Notes: generated by a model not told the origin, from the sequence alone. 64,000 nt of DNA from Granulosicoccus sp964449565 (GCA_964449565.1 CAYUZB010000001.1:1-64000), one strand, 5' to 3'. Counted from the first letter of the stretch, positions 8,944 to 17,813 are shown. Program-made: numbers and translations.

Positions 8944-10698
8944 TCACATCACCTCTGGGGCAGAAACATCTATCAATTTCAACCCATTAACCAGTACTTG
9001 GCGAACTGCCAGTAGTAGACAGACACGAGCGTTTCTCAACTCGACATCGTCAACCAATACTTTATGGGCATTGTAGTAACTATGTAGCGCATTGGCGAGA
9101 TCTCGCAAGTAGCTGGTGACCTGATGTGGCTCTCGGGCCAGTGCCGCGCGCGACACTAATTCCGGCCAGGTCGCGAGCAAAGTCATTAGCTCAGTCTCCG
9201 CAGGTTCGACCAGGCGCGACACTGCGGTAAGCCCTGCAGCCCGGTCAAAGGGTAAATTCTGCTGCCCGAGTCGACGCTCGACACTACAGATTCGTGCATG
9301 GGCATACTGGACGTAGTACACGGGGTTTTCATTTGATTGGGACTTCGCGAGATCCAGATCAAAATCCAGATGTTGGGAATATTTGCGCATGACGTAGAAG
9401 TACCGCGCTGCATCCTTACCGACTTCCTCCCGTAATTCTCGAATCGTGACAAACGAGCCAGAGCGCGTCGACATCTGCACCCGCTCACCCCCACGAAACA
9501 AATTGGCGAACTGGATCAGCAGAAATTCAAGTTTCTCGCGCGGATATCCCAGCGCCTCACAGGCAGCAAACATTCGCGTTGTGTAGCCGTGGTGATCGGC
9601 GCCAAATACGTACAGGATTTCGTCAAAACCACGTTCGAGTTTATTCGCGATATAAGCAATATCGGAGGCGAAGTACGTACTCTGACCGTTGGCTCGAACA
9701 ATTGCCCGATCCTTGTCGTCTCCATAATCAGTTGAGCGAAACCAGGTGACGCCGTCTTTTTCATACAAATGCCCACTCTTATCGAGCTTTGCGACAACCT
9801 GATCAATACTGCCGACCAAGCTTCGTTCACTGAACCACTCGTCATAGCGCACACCAAATTCAGCCAGATCCCCCTTGATATCGTCAAGGATGGCTTTGAG
9901 CCCCTGATCAAACACATGCTCATAAAGCGCTTCGCCCAGTAATTCTTTCATGCGTTCGATCAACGCGTCGATATGCGCTTCCTTGTCGCCACCAGCAGGC
10001 TCGTCTGGGGCTATCGATTCAAACACGGTAGACGCTGGATGTACGCATTTGCTACCGATATCGTCCAGCAAGGACTGACTGATCTCGCGGATATAGTCGC
10101 CCCGATAGCCGTTGACGGGGAACGAGATGGACTCTCCTGATAGCTCGAGATATCGCAACCAGACACTGACAGCGAGTATCGCCATCTGTCGTCCAGCGTC
10201 ATTGACATAGTATTCGCGCTGTACATTAAAGCCAGATGCGTCGAGCAGATTGGCGATCGACGCACCAAGCGCCGCGCCGCGCCCATGCCCGACATGTAAC
10301 GGTCCTGTTGGGTTCGCCGAGACGAACTCAACTTGGACCCGCTTACCTGCGCCAACTTCACTTCGACCGTAGGCATTCCCCTGCGTAAGCACGGTGCTGA
10401 CAACCTGAGCTTGCATATCGTCAGCTTGAAAGAAGTTGATGAAGCCTGGACCCGCGATTTGCACGTCGGATACTGATTCCGACGCGGGCAAGTTGTCGAT
10501 GAGTGCTTGGGCAATATCCCGCGGCGCCCGCTTTGCAGGCTTTGCCAGCACCATCGCAAGGTTGGAAGTGAAATCCCCATGACTTGGGTCGCGGGTACGC
10601 GTGATGCTGATGTCGGGACTACAGTCTTCTGGCACCAAACCGCTGCTTTTTAATGCAGCCAGAGCGGCGGTCAGTTGCTGTTCAAGTTGTGCTTTCAC
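8944..10698 (-). CDS. argS: Arginyl-tRNA synthetase
   Basis: 584 residues, normal for ArgRS. It charges tRNA-Arg in the cytoplasm. The N-terminal additional domain occupies about residues 1-110, the class I HIGH motif is HVGH at 135-138 within ANPTGPLHVGH, and the KMSKS equivalent is QMSTRSG in the second half. The C-terminal anticodon-binding domain ends in the usual LGLKLIDVSAPE-type helix (here NGLKLIDVSAPEVM). The start codon is GTG (minus strand, 10696-10698) without a strong Shine-Dalgarno sequence. The downstream SPOR gene follows after 3 bases and is almost certainly cotranscribed. priA lies upstream with a 363-bp gap. Confidence 0.97.
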   Translation of the reverse strand: MKAQLEQQLTAALAALKSSGLVPEDCSPDISITRTRDPSHGDFTSNLAMVLAKPAKRAPRDIAQALIDNLPASESVSDVQIAGPGFINFFQADDMQAQVVSTVLTQGNAYGRSEVGAGKRVQVEFVSANPTGPLHVGHGRGAALGASIANLLDASGFNVQREYYVNDAGRQMAILAVSVWLRYLELSGESISFPVNGYRGDYIREISQSLLDDIGSKCVHPASTVFESIAPDEPAGGDKEAHIDALIERMKELLGEALYEHVFDQGLKAILDDIKGDLAEFGVRYDEWFSERSLVGSIDQVVAKLDKSGHLYEKDGVTWFRSTDYGDDKDRAIVRANGQSTYFASDIAYIANKLERGFDEILYVFGADHHGYTTRMFAACEALGYPREKLEFLLIQFANLFRGGERVQMSTRSGSFVTIRELREEVGKDAARYFYVMRKYSQHLDFDLDLAKSQSNENPVYYVQYAHARICSVERRLGQQNLPFDRAAGLTAVSRLVEPAETELMTLLATWPELVSRAALAREPHQVTSYLRDLANALHSYYNAHKVLVDDVELRNARVCLLLAVRQVLVNGLKLIDVSAPEVM

Positions 10699-11061
10699 GA
10701 CACCGGATGGGAATCAATTTTGGCAGAGCAGGAGTTTAGCACCGCGACTAGCGTAATAACGTTCAACGACAGTGAACAAGCAGATTCTCGAGCAATACGA
10801 ATTATTTTTGCTTGATTCTTCATCTCCTCTTTCATTCGCAGCCAGCATTGGAATACCTCGCCAATAAGCACACCGGCGACGAACATCCGAGTCAGATCAA
10901 TGCAGCACACGAGAGCGCCTAGCGATTTCAATGAGTATGCTTAACTTCGCACCAGTCGAATATGCCGATTACCCGAAAGAACGTACCCAATCTCTGAATT
11001 AAGGCGAACATAGCCTCACAATTCCGGCGAACCCAACCGCAAATCTGAAACAAACCCGATC
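10699..11061. other. Intergenic stretch between priA and argS
   Basis: 363 bases. A 78-codon frame on the minus strand overlaps the argS start by 4 bases, but it has no recognisable domain and unusual composition, so I do not call it. No terminator or repeat was recognised. The argS promoter should be here. Confidence 0.4.
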
Positions 11062-13338
11062 TCAAAAAAGATCAACCGGATCGACATCTATCGACCAACG
11101 TGTTTTCCGTATACCCGGCAAGGCAGCCACACCAACAGTCAGTCGTGACAGACTCTCATTCAATATCGAGCGACGATTGGCCTGCACCAGTAATTGCGCA
11201 CGATAACGCCCCCCAAGCCGTTCCATTGGAGCGGGCGCGGGTCCCAGAATCATCAAATCCTCGGGTGAAGATCCCTCAAGCAGTGATGCGACTTCAAGCA
11301 AAAAAGCGCGTGGCGCATTCGGATCAGTCGCTTCGGCGCGAACCAATGCAACAAAACTGAACGGCGGCAACTCTGCGAGCTGACGATCCTGCATCGCAAT
11401 TTCGGAAAACTTCGCATAGCCCTCGCTAACCAGCGTTTGCAGCATCGGATTATCCGGATTGCGCGTCTGGATCAACACCTTACCTGCGCGATTCTCCCGC
11501 CCGGCACGACCCGCGACTTGCACTACCAACTGCGCCATATGTTCAAGCGATCGAAAGTCGCTGCCAAACAGACCACGATCGGCATCGAGAATACCCACCA
11601 GAGTCAGGCGCGGAAAATGATGTCCCTTAGCCAACATCTGGGTGCCCACCAGTATCCTGGCTTCCCCGGATGTTGCCTTATCAAGCTGTGCTTGGAGAGA
11701 CCCTTTGCGACGTGTGCTGTCACGATCGATTCGAGCGATTTCAACGTCCGGGAAGACTTCCGCAAGCGCGCCGGCTATGCGCTCCGTACCATAGCCAACG
11801 CGATCAAGATTGGCCGAACTACAGCTCTCGCAAGCCTCCGGCATGGCACGTTCAGACCCACAGTGATGACAACGCAAGCGCGACAATCGGGCATGCACTG
11901 TCATGTGTGCATCACAGCGCTGGCATTGAGCGGCGGCACCGCAATCATTACAGAGCAATGTCGGCGCAAACCCACGACGATTGATAAAGACCAGAGCTTG
12001 CCCCTCGTCGGCAACCGCATCACGAATTCCATCGATAAGCCGATCACTCATGCCTTCGACCAACGAGCGCCTGCGAATATCAACCAGCGATACGGTTGGC
12101 GGCACAGCGTTGCCAGCACGGTGCTGCAAGGCCAACTCGGTGAACCGACCGTGCGCGACATTGTTCAAAGATTCGAACGACGGTGTGGCGCTGCCAAGGA
12201 CCACCGGACAATCCAGATTGCGTGCCCGTATCAGGGCAAGATCGCGCGCATGGTAACGAAAACCATCTTGCTGTTTCAGTGAGCCATCGTGTTCTTCATC
12301 AATGATGATCAGGCCCAACTTCGGCAATGGGGTCAACACCGCTGAGCGCGTTCCTACGACAACATCGGCATGACCCAGATAAGCACACATCCAGTTTTGC
12401 AAGCGCTCAGTATCATTGAGACCAGAATGCAAGCTCACCAGACAACCACTGAGACGATGCTGAAAGCGTCGCATCAGTTGCGGTGTCAACGAAATCTCCG
12501 GCACCAGCACCAAAGTTTGCAAACCCTTGTCCCGCATCGCTTCAATGCAGCGCAGATAAACTTCAGTTTTACCACTGCCCGTCACACCATTAAGCAACCA
12601 CGCCTTGAATGACCCGAACGATCCGCTGATGGCATCAACCGCGCTCTGCTGCTCTTCGATAAGGGAGGGACCAGACTCCGTCGCCAGATTCACTGGTAAG
12701 TCCGCGCTTTCATGACGCGTGACATAACCCTTTTCCATCAAAGGCTTGATTGCTGTCCGCCATCGCGGACTGATTGTCGATAGCACACCGCCGGTCACCG
12801 ATTGACCATTCGCGTCCAACAAGGTTTGAAACAAAAGCTGTTGCAAAGGCGCACGCTTCAGTGAGGCGATTACAGATACCGGATCGACAGGTTCTATGTC
12901 TTCCTCATCATCTTCTTTATCGCTTTTTTCTTGAGCTTTGGGTTCGGTGTCGACACACGCTGCGGAAGAATCGAACGCAACGGAATAGGATTCGATACGT
13001 TGCAGTTCTGCCTTCGCACCTTTACGCAATAACACTGGCAAGGCACTCGCTAATACTTCACCCAAGGGGTGATGGTAATAACGGCTGGCCCACTGCAACA
13101 GGGACATCATGTCAGCAGAAACAATTGGCTTGCTGTCGTAAACTCGCTGGACTTTGCGAATCTTGTTGCTTGGCACCTCAGTCGCAGAAATCTCACCGAC
13201 CAGAACACCGACAAGCTGCCGACGCCCAAAGGGTACTGCCACTCGAATCCCGGGAATTATCGCCGAATCAAGCGTCCATTGATAATCAAACAAGGTGAAC
13301 AGCGGTGACGGAATGGCTACTTGTACCAAACGGCTCAT
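11062..13338 (-). CDS. priA: Primosomal replication restart helicase PriA
   Basis: 758 residues, the usual size. PriA reloads DnaB at stalled forks. The N-terminal 3'BD domain begins LVQVAIPSPLFTLFDY. The helicase core has Walker A GVTGSGKTE, the DEEH Walker B and a GSATPS motif III. The two zinc-binding modules form the Cys cluster CNDCGAAAQCQRC ... CHHCGS ... CESC between the helicase lobes. The C-terminal domain ends with a basic-acidic SIDVDPVDLF tail. An acidic insert (KSDKEDDEEDIEP) lies near residue 140, between the DNA-binding and helicase domains. The gene is transcribed leftward toward argS. Upstream lie the microsatellite and assembly join. Confidence 0.97.
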   Translation of the reverse strand: MSRLVQVAIPSPLFTLFDYQWTLDSAIIPGIRVAVPFGRRQLVGVLVGEISATEVPSNKIRKVQRVYDSKPIVSADMMSLLQWASRYYHHPLGEVLASALPVLLRKGAKAELQRIESYSVAFDSSAACVDTEPKAQEKSDKEDDEEDIEPVDPVSVIASLKRAPLQQLLFQTLLDANGQSVTGGVLSTISPRWRTAIKPLMEKGYVTRHESADLPVNLATESGPSLIEEQQSAVDAISGSFGSFKAWLLNGVTGSGKTEVYLRCIEAMRDKGLQTLVLVPEISLTPQLMRRFQHRLSGCLVSLHSGLNDTERLQNWMCAYLGHADVVVGTRSAVLTPLPKLGLIIIDEEHDGSLKQQDGFRYHARDLALIRARNLDCPVVLGSATPSFESLNNVAHGRFTELALQHRAGNAVPPTVSLVDIRRRSLVEGMSDRLIDGIRDAVADEGQALVFINRRGFAPTLLCNDCGAAAQCQRCDAHMTVHARLSRLRCHHCGSERAMPEACESCSSANLDRVGYGTERIAGALAEVFPDVEIARIDRDSTRRKGSLQAQLDKATSGEARILVGTQMLAKGHHFPRLTLVGILDADRGLFGSDFRSLEHMAQLVVQVAGRAGRENRAGKVLIQTRNPDNPMLQTLVSEGYAKFSEIAMQDRQLAELPPFSFVALVRAEATDPNAPRAFLLEVASLLEGSSPEDLMILGPAPAPMERLGGRYRAQLLVQANRRSILNESLSRLTVGVAALPGIRKTRWSIDVDPVDLF

Positions 13339-13654
13339 CAGCTATCACCCCAACGTTTTTCAACGTAAGCGACTGACAAGAAGGCTTCGTGACACTGTTG
13401 CATACCAGAGCCGATAATCAAGTCAATCACGTAATCCAGTCAAGGTGCAGTGAACAAGACTTGTCACTGGTTAAGTTGAAATCGCTAGCTCAAGACAATG
13501 AAAAAGACTGACGTTCAGGCAAATTCAGTGGCATGGCTAAGTCGATTTTAAAGGTATCGCAGAAATCGATTCACAGGGAGCCGATTGTCGGCGCAGCTAC
13601 AGCTCCTGCCGCGCCGCACCCGCACGAGCCGCACCGTACCGCATCGAGCCACCG

Positions 13655-13876
13655 CACCGAGCCGAGCCGAGCCGAGCCGAGCCGAGCCGNNNNNNNNNNN
13701 NNNNNNNNNNNNNNNNNNNNNNNNNNNNNNNNNNNNNNNNNNNNNNNNNNNNNNNNNNNNNNNNNNNNNNNNNNNNNNNNNNNNNNNNNCGTACCGCATC
13801 GAGCCACCGCACCGAGCCGAGCCGAGCCGAGCCGAGCCGAGCCGCACCGAGCCGAGCCAAGCCAAGCCAAGCCAAG
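13655..13876. repeat. Pentanucleotide microsatellite (CCGAG)n with CCAAG variants
   Basis: Tandem GAGCC units run up to the gap at 13690 and continue after it (13803-13876). The later units change to CCAAG before ending in GCGGG. The true copy number is uncertain because the 55 bases 13635-13689 are repeated exactly at 13790-13844 around the N run. If that duplication is collapsed, the array is roughly 80 bp. Confidence 0.85.
13690..13789. other. Assembly gap 1 (100 N)
   Basis: Exactly 100 N. The 55 bases before it (13635-13689) are identical to the 55 bases after it (13790-13844), as expected when two contigs sharing a k-mer overlap are joined with a fixed-length gap. Confidence 0.95.
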
Positions 13877-13890
13877 CGGGATCATTTTCC

Positions 13891-13917
13891 GCCAATTGTT
13901 CGTCGATGGCAATTGGC
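13891..13917. terminator. Hairpin downstream of the sugar dehydrogenase gene
   Basis: Perfect 8-bp stem GCCAATTG/CAATTGGC with an 11-base loop, about 50 bases beyond the minus-strand stop codon of the dehydrogenase gene. No T-run follows on the minus strand, so a role as a Rho-independent terminator is doubtful. It may instead stabilise the mRNA 3' end. Confidence 0.4.
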
Positions 13918-13966
13918 ATTGCCAAACGTCATGCACTATCGAGCGGGACTTCGGGAAATCCACGCA

Positions 13967-15136
13967 CTACCGAATGCTGACAATGCCGTTGTTGTAGGTA
14001 ACGATGAACACTTCACCATCTGCTGATTCACCAAAACTGACCGGATTGCGGACTGCACCAAGCTTTGTGTTGCGAGTATTCCCATCGGCATCGAGCGCCA
14101 GCGCCCACACGGAGTTGGAAACATAGTCCGCGTACAGATACATTCCTTGCATCGACGGAACAGCCTCACCCCGATAGACATAACCGCCTGTAATCGAAGA
14201 CCCTTGACTATGGTCATACTCAAATACGGGTGGTTTGTGATTCTGCGTGGAAACTCCCTGCGAATCACTAAATTCAAGTGTGCCTTCATAGCTATTCCAA
14301 CCATAGTTGCCTCCGGCTTCCACGATATTGATCTCTTCGATCGCATTTTGGCCAACATCCGGTACCCACAATGCACCGGAGGCTCGGTCAAACGAGAAGC
14401 GATAGGGATTGCGAAATCCATAAGCATAGATTTCTGGTAGACAACACGGGTCGTTTATAAACGGATTGCTTGCAGGGATAATATACGGCGCATCGACAGC
14501 GTCGGTATGAACGTCCAACCTGAGCAAGTTACCCAGTAGCGTTGTACGGTTCTGGCCATGACCTCTCGGATCCCCACCGCTTCCGCCATCGCCAACACCG
14601 ATATATAAAAAACCATCTGGACCGAATGCGAGCATGCCACCGTTATGATTGGAAAACGGTTGCTCGATTTCGAGAATGATTTTTTCAGTCTCAGGGAGAA
14701 TCCTGTCCGCAGACGTATCCCATTGCATTCTTGAGATCACGTTGCGGCGCGGGTTTCTCATGGAGTAGTTGATATACACAAAACCGTTTAGCGTAAAGTC
14801 GGGGTCAAAGGCCATTCCCAACAATCCTTGCTCTCCACCTGACAGCAGTCGGTCTGACAGATCAAGCACTGTCACTGTCTCGGTAACATCATTCGAATTT
14901 TCAAATACCCTGAGCTTCCCGGCTTGTTCAATAACGGCCAAGCGATTGCTACCTGGAACGGCGGTCAGATAAATCGAGTTTCTGAATTCAAGAGCTGGAA
15001 AAGCTTCGACCAAACCCACATTCGCGATAGAGTTCGCTGACTGTAGCAGCGGCGATGCTGTCTGAGAATTCGAACTACCTCCACATGCAATCAAACTTAC
15101 AGCCAACAGTATTGTCGACACGGTTTTTACAGTCAC
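13967..15136 (-). CDS. PQQ-dependent sugar (glucose/sorbosone) dehydrogenase family lipoprotein
   Basis: 389 residues. The N-terminus is a lipoprotein signal (LLAVSLIACGG, lipobox IAC), so the mature protein should be membrane-anchored. The rest is a six-bladed propeller of the GSDH/Asd/YliI family: GEQGLLGMAFDPDF, NHNGGMLAFGPDGFLY, GDGGSGGDP, the EIYAYGFRNPYRFSFD block, then GGNYGWNSYEG and the SITGGYVYRG block. Members use PQQ and Ca to oxidise aldose sugars in the periplasm; this is transferred from the family, and the substrate is unknown. The whole gene sits on one small contig (13790-15194) between the two gaps, so its orientation and placement depend on the scaffolder, although the 55-base overlaps at both ends support the join. 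Confidence 0.88.
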   Translation of the reverse strand: MTVKTVSTILLAVSLIACGGSSNSQTASPLLQSANSIANVGLVEAFPALEFRNSIYLTAVPGSNRLAVIEQAGKLRVFENSNDVTETVTVLDLSDRLLSGGEQGLLGMAFDPDFTLNGFVYINYSMRNPRRNVISRMQWDTSADRILPETEKIILEIEQPFSNHNGGMLAFGPDGFLYIGVGDGGSGGDPRGHGQNRTTLLGNLLRLDVHTDAVDAPYIIPASNPFINDPCCLPEIYAYGFRNPYRFSFDRASGALWVPDVGQNAIEEINIVEAGGNYGWNSYEGTLEFSDSQGVSTQNHKPPVFEYDHSQGSSITGGYVYRGEAVPSMQGMYLYADYVSNSVWALALDADGNTRNTKLGAVRNPVSFGESADGEVFIVTYNNGIVSIR

Positions 15137-15194
15137 TGGCTTCCTCTCACTTGGTCACTTGGCTCCGAGACATAACTTATCCGAGATACTTATC

Positions 15195-15294
15195 NNNNNN
15201 NNNNNNNNNNNNNNNNNNNNNNNNNNNNNNNNNNNNNNNNNNNNNNNNNNNNNNNNNNNNNNNNNNNNNNNNNNNNNNNNNNNNNNNNNNNNNN
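15195..15294. other. Assembly gap 2 (100 N)
   Basis: Exactly 100 N. The 55 bases 15140-15194 recur exactly at 15295-15349. This is the same overlap length as gap 1, so both joins probably come from the same k-mer overlap. Confidence 0.95.
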
Positions 15295-15329
15295 CTTCCT
15301 CTCACTTGGTCACTTGGCTCCGAGACATA

Positions 15330-15369
15330 ACTTATCCGAGATACTTATCTGAAGATACTTATCTGTAAC
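15330..15369 (+). repeat. Three tandem ACTTATC-type units of 13-14 bp
   Basis: Units begin ACTTATCCGAGAT (15330), ACTTATCTGAAGAT (15343) and ACTTATCTGTAAC (15357). A smaller duplication TCACTTGG-TCACTTGG lies just before them. They lie upstream of the sugar dehydrogenase gene. They could be a regulator-binding array, or just the repeat that broke the assembly at gap 2. Confidence 0.65.
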
Positions 15370-15742
15370 TTCAATCACATTTTGCAGACACTAGGCCTAC
15401 ATCCGTACAAGGTTGTTTGACTGGATAGAAGTCAAGAGATTCATTTATTAACAACTCATATGCACTAAGGACTCATACGTAGTATCAGCTTGCACGTATT
15501 ACCTACACACTCGGTTTAACGTACCCGAAATCGACAGACTAAATATATCGACATTCCTGTCAGCAATTTTTTGAGCCAGCGTACAGTCAAAACGGGCAGC
15601 GATCACCGTATTTATGTAACTGTAATCGACGTCACCGGAGCTCAAGCTGCATATCAACAGGCGTCGCATTTCGTCGACGTGAGGGTCAGGGCAGTTCCGA
15701 TAACGACTCCACGCCTATACAGAACAGTCTGGCGGATGCAGA

Positions 15743-15844
15743 TGTGGTTGTGGTTGTGGTTGTGGTTGTGGTTGTGGTTGTGGTTGTGGTTGCGGTGGCG
15801 GTGGCGGTTGCGGTTGCGGTTGCGGTTGCGGTTGCGGTTGCGGT
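15743..15844 (+). repeat. Hexanucleotide microsatellite, 17 units in three blocks
   Basis: Eight TGTGGT units (15743-15790), then one TGCGGT and two GGCGGT (15791-15808), then six TGCGGT (15809-15844). Block-wise substitution implies slippage after point changes. Any reading frame through it becomes Trp-Leu or Asn-His/Asn-Arg dipeptide runs, so I do not call a gene. The plus strand has many evenly spaced GG pairs, which could favour unusual DNA structure. Confidence 0.9.
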
Positions 15845-15993
15845 TGATCATCAGGGTGCAAAGACTCTTGGTTTTCAACAAGATCCGCAGCACGCAGCGC
15901 AACGAATTAAAAATTCGTTGTTTTCAACCCTTTTTGATCCGACCCTCGAGCAAGGATGAAGAGCTGTTCGCGACTTTTGATGCTTTTTGCCAG

Positions 15994-16206
15994 TTATCCC
16001 CAAAATCTGTGGATAACCTTGTGGATGAACTTGAAAATTACGGAAAAACAGCGGCAAAAATGGATTAATTGCTAATTTGGTCAGAAATTGATCAAATTGA
16101 TTATTTTTATATTTATCAACTAGTTACAGCGTCTTTTTCAGGGTACTGCCACTTCATATACATGATTTTCGGAACTGCTTCAATGTTTTTGCGCGATTGT
16201 GCATAA
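15994..16206. other. DnaA-box cluster with AT-rich segment (candidate origin-like element)
   Basis: Boxes: TTATCCCCA at 15994-16002 (one mismatch to TTATCCACA); TGTGGATAA at 16008-16016 (exact consensus on the minus strand); TGTGGATGA at 16020-16028 (one mismatch); TGTGCATAA at 16198-16206 (fits TTWTNCACA). Between the third and fourth lies an AT-rich run (about 16063-16126) with a GATC at 16090 and a GATTATTTTTATA stretch that resembles the 13-mers of enterobacterial oriC. The gene neighbourhood (pnt, sugar dehydrogenase) is not that of any oriC I know, and gene orientation does not switch here. It could be an origin, a DnaA-titration site, or chance in AT-rich DNA. Confidence 0.45.
16114..16126 (+). 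promoter_or_regulatory. IHF consensus site
   Basis: TATCAACTAGTTA fits WATCAANNNNTTR at every specified position. It sits at the edge of the AT-rich run inside the DnaA-box cluster. A single consensus match can occur by chance. Confidence 0.45.
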
Positions 16207-16424
16207 GACAAGGTGAAATCGGAATCGTCAAGTACTTCCAAAGGCAATAATCACGCAATTAACAATTCCTGCAACTGGAAAAAAGAGTTTTACGGATGGG
16301 CTGTGAATTGCCCGCCTACCAGCTGGTCCTGATATCAGGCAATCCTCAGCAAAACACGAGAACATCAAGACTATCGGAGGACCGGGTAAACCACCGAGAC
16401 GAGCCAGCGATGGCCACAATGGGC

Positions 16425-17813
16425 TCAGTTCAGACCTTTGATAGCCATGATCAGATCCTGCACCGATGTACGCGCGTCGCCAAACAGGACCCGGGTGACG
16501 GGTGTAAACAGTAACGCGTTCTCGATGCCAGCGTAGCCGGTGCCGTCTCCACGTTTCAACACAATCACCCGCTTCGCCCGGTCAACTTCGAGCACCGGCA
16601 TGCCATAGAGCGGTGAACTCGTATCGTCGCGGGCTGCAGGATTGACGATATCGCTGGCGCCAACGACGAGCACCACATCGATTTCCGAGAATTCGCTATT
16701 GATCTCGTTGAGATCGGAGATTTTCTCGTAGGGCACACCCGCTTCGGCCAGCAGGACATTCATGTGACCCGGCATTCGCCCTGCCACCGGGTGGATAGCG
16801 AAGCCGGTCTGCACACCCCGCTCCTCCAGCAATTGGGTCAGCTCGCGTAATTTGTGTTGAGCCTGGGCGGTCGCCATACCGTAGCCCGGAACGATCACAA
16901 TTCGATCCGAGTACGCCATATCGACAGCCGCGTCGCGTGCATCGATCGTATTGACATGATCACGCCTGCCGTTGAGCTCGTCAGAATCGTGCGAGATTCC
17001 AAACCCTGAGTACATGATCTCGGACAATCGTTTGTTGACGGCGCGAGCCATTAAGCGTGTCAACAGAGAACCTGCCGTAAATACTAAAGTGCCAGCCACC
17101 ATCATCGCGGGATTTGCCAGTACATAGCCATCAGCGGCGACTGCGAGCCCAGTCAACGCGTTGTACACGGAAATCAGCACCGGCATATCGGCTGCTGAGA
17201 TGGGCGAGGTCATCATGATGCCAAAGGCCAAAGCCAATCCGACCAGCATCAATAACAACACCGGATGGGCCGTGGATGACGCAGCGAGTAACAATCCAAC
17301 CAACAACATGAAAGCGCCAGTAGCGAGATAGGTAACCTGACGGCTCGAGAAACGACTTCGAGTATCTACCTGACTGCTCAAGCGCCTGAAGGCAAGCATA
17401 GAACCGGCAAAGGTGATGCAACCCAATAGCACGCCTAACACGGCAAACGAGTTGGCTGCTACGTTGGTATCCTGCACTTCAAGCAATGCCATGATGGCAA
17501 TGCCTGCGGCTGCTCCGCCACCCAGACCGTTGTACAAGGCGACCAACTGCGGTACATCGGTCATCACAACGTTTTTGGCATGCAGGAATGCAAGGACACC
17601 ACCGCAGGCAATCGCGATCAGAATCAGCACGTGATTGGTATGCAAATCCGGATGGACGAACATCGATGTAATGGCGATTAGCATACCGGCGCCAGCGAGA
17701 TGAATACCGCTGCGGGCGCGGCTTGGAGAGCTCATTCGACGCAGACCATAAACAAACAGCACGGCAGAAAGGAACCACGCCATTTCAAGCGCTATAGGCA
17801 AACTCGTTGACAT
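16425..17813 (-). CDS. pntB: NAD(P) transhydrogenase subunit beta
   Basis: 462 residues, usual length. The N-terminal part is a bundle of about eight or nine membrane helices (domain II, proton channel). The C-terminal part from about 285 is the NADP(H)-binding domain III, with VPGYGMATAQAQ and GASDIVNPAA motifs and the KRGDGTGYAGIENALLF region near the end. With the alpha subunits it couples proton entry across the inner membrane to hydride transfer from NADH to NADP, supplying NADPH. Its ATG overlaps the pntAB stop by one base (TGATG), so translation is coupled. Confidence 0.96.
   Translation of the reverse strand: MSTSLPIALEMAWFLSAVLFVYGLRRMSSPSRARSGIHLAGAGMLIAITSMFVHPDLHTNHVLILIAIACGGVLAFLHAKNVVMTDVPQLVALYNGLGGGAAAGIAIMALLEVQDTNVAANSFAVLGVLLGCITFAGSMLAFRRLSSQVDTRSRFSSRQVTYLATGAFMLLVGLLLAASSTAHPVLLLMLVGLALAFGIMMTSPISAADMPVLISVYNALTGLAVAADGYVLANPAMMVAGTLVFTAGSLLTRLMARAVNKRLSEIMYSGFGISHDSDELNGRRDHVNTIDARDAAVDMAYSDRIVIVPGYGMATAQAQHKLRELTQLLEERGVQTGFAIHPVAGRMPGHMNVLLAEAGVPYEKISDLNEINSEFSEIDVVLVVGASDIVNPAARDDTSSPLYGMPVLEVDRAKRVIVLKRGDGTGYAGIENALLFTPVTRVLFGDARTSVQDLIMAIKGLN

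Larger units (their letters stand above)
13339..13966. other. Non-coding stretch with pentanucleotide repeats and assembly gap
   Basis: No gene is supported between priA and the sugar dehydrogenase gene. The stretch contains the priA upstream region, a CCGAG/CCAAG pentanucleotide array interrupted by 100 N, and a hairpin just downstream of the dehydrogenase gene. Because the repeat unit is 5 bases, all frames stay open across it and produce spurious reading frames. Confidence 0.7.
15845..16424. other. AT-rich intergenic stretch downstream of pntB with DnaA-box cluster
   Basis: No gene is supported. A 165-codon frame running in from 15571 consists largely of microsatellite-coded Trp-Leu repeats. 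The stretch holds four DnaA-box-like 9-mers, an IHF consensus site and an AT-rich run, described separately. From 16210 to 16424 I see nothing beyond the 3' side of pntB. Confidence 0.6.

Noticed and set aside
10695..10931. 78-codon minus-strand frame overlapping the argS start by 4 bases
   Set aside because: No recognisable domain, unusual Cys-rich composition, and argS does not need an upstream partner.
11437..12282. 281-codon plus-strand frame inside priA
   Set aside because: Antisense shadow of a highly conserved gene; the Cys/His-rich composition mirrors priA codons.
13533..13997. Several frames across the CCGAG pentanucleotide array and the N run, both strands
   Set aside because: Repeat-coded Ser/Arg/Ala/Gly runs spanning N; the 5-base unit keeps all frames open. 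None is supported.
15571..16068. 165-codon plus-strand frame through the hexanucleotide array
   Set aside because: Its bulk is Trp-Leu/Arg-Leu dipeptides caused by the 6-base repeat. There is no ribosome binding site and no family likeness. The DnaA-box cluster also overlaps it.
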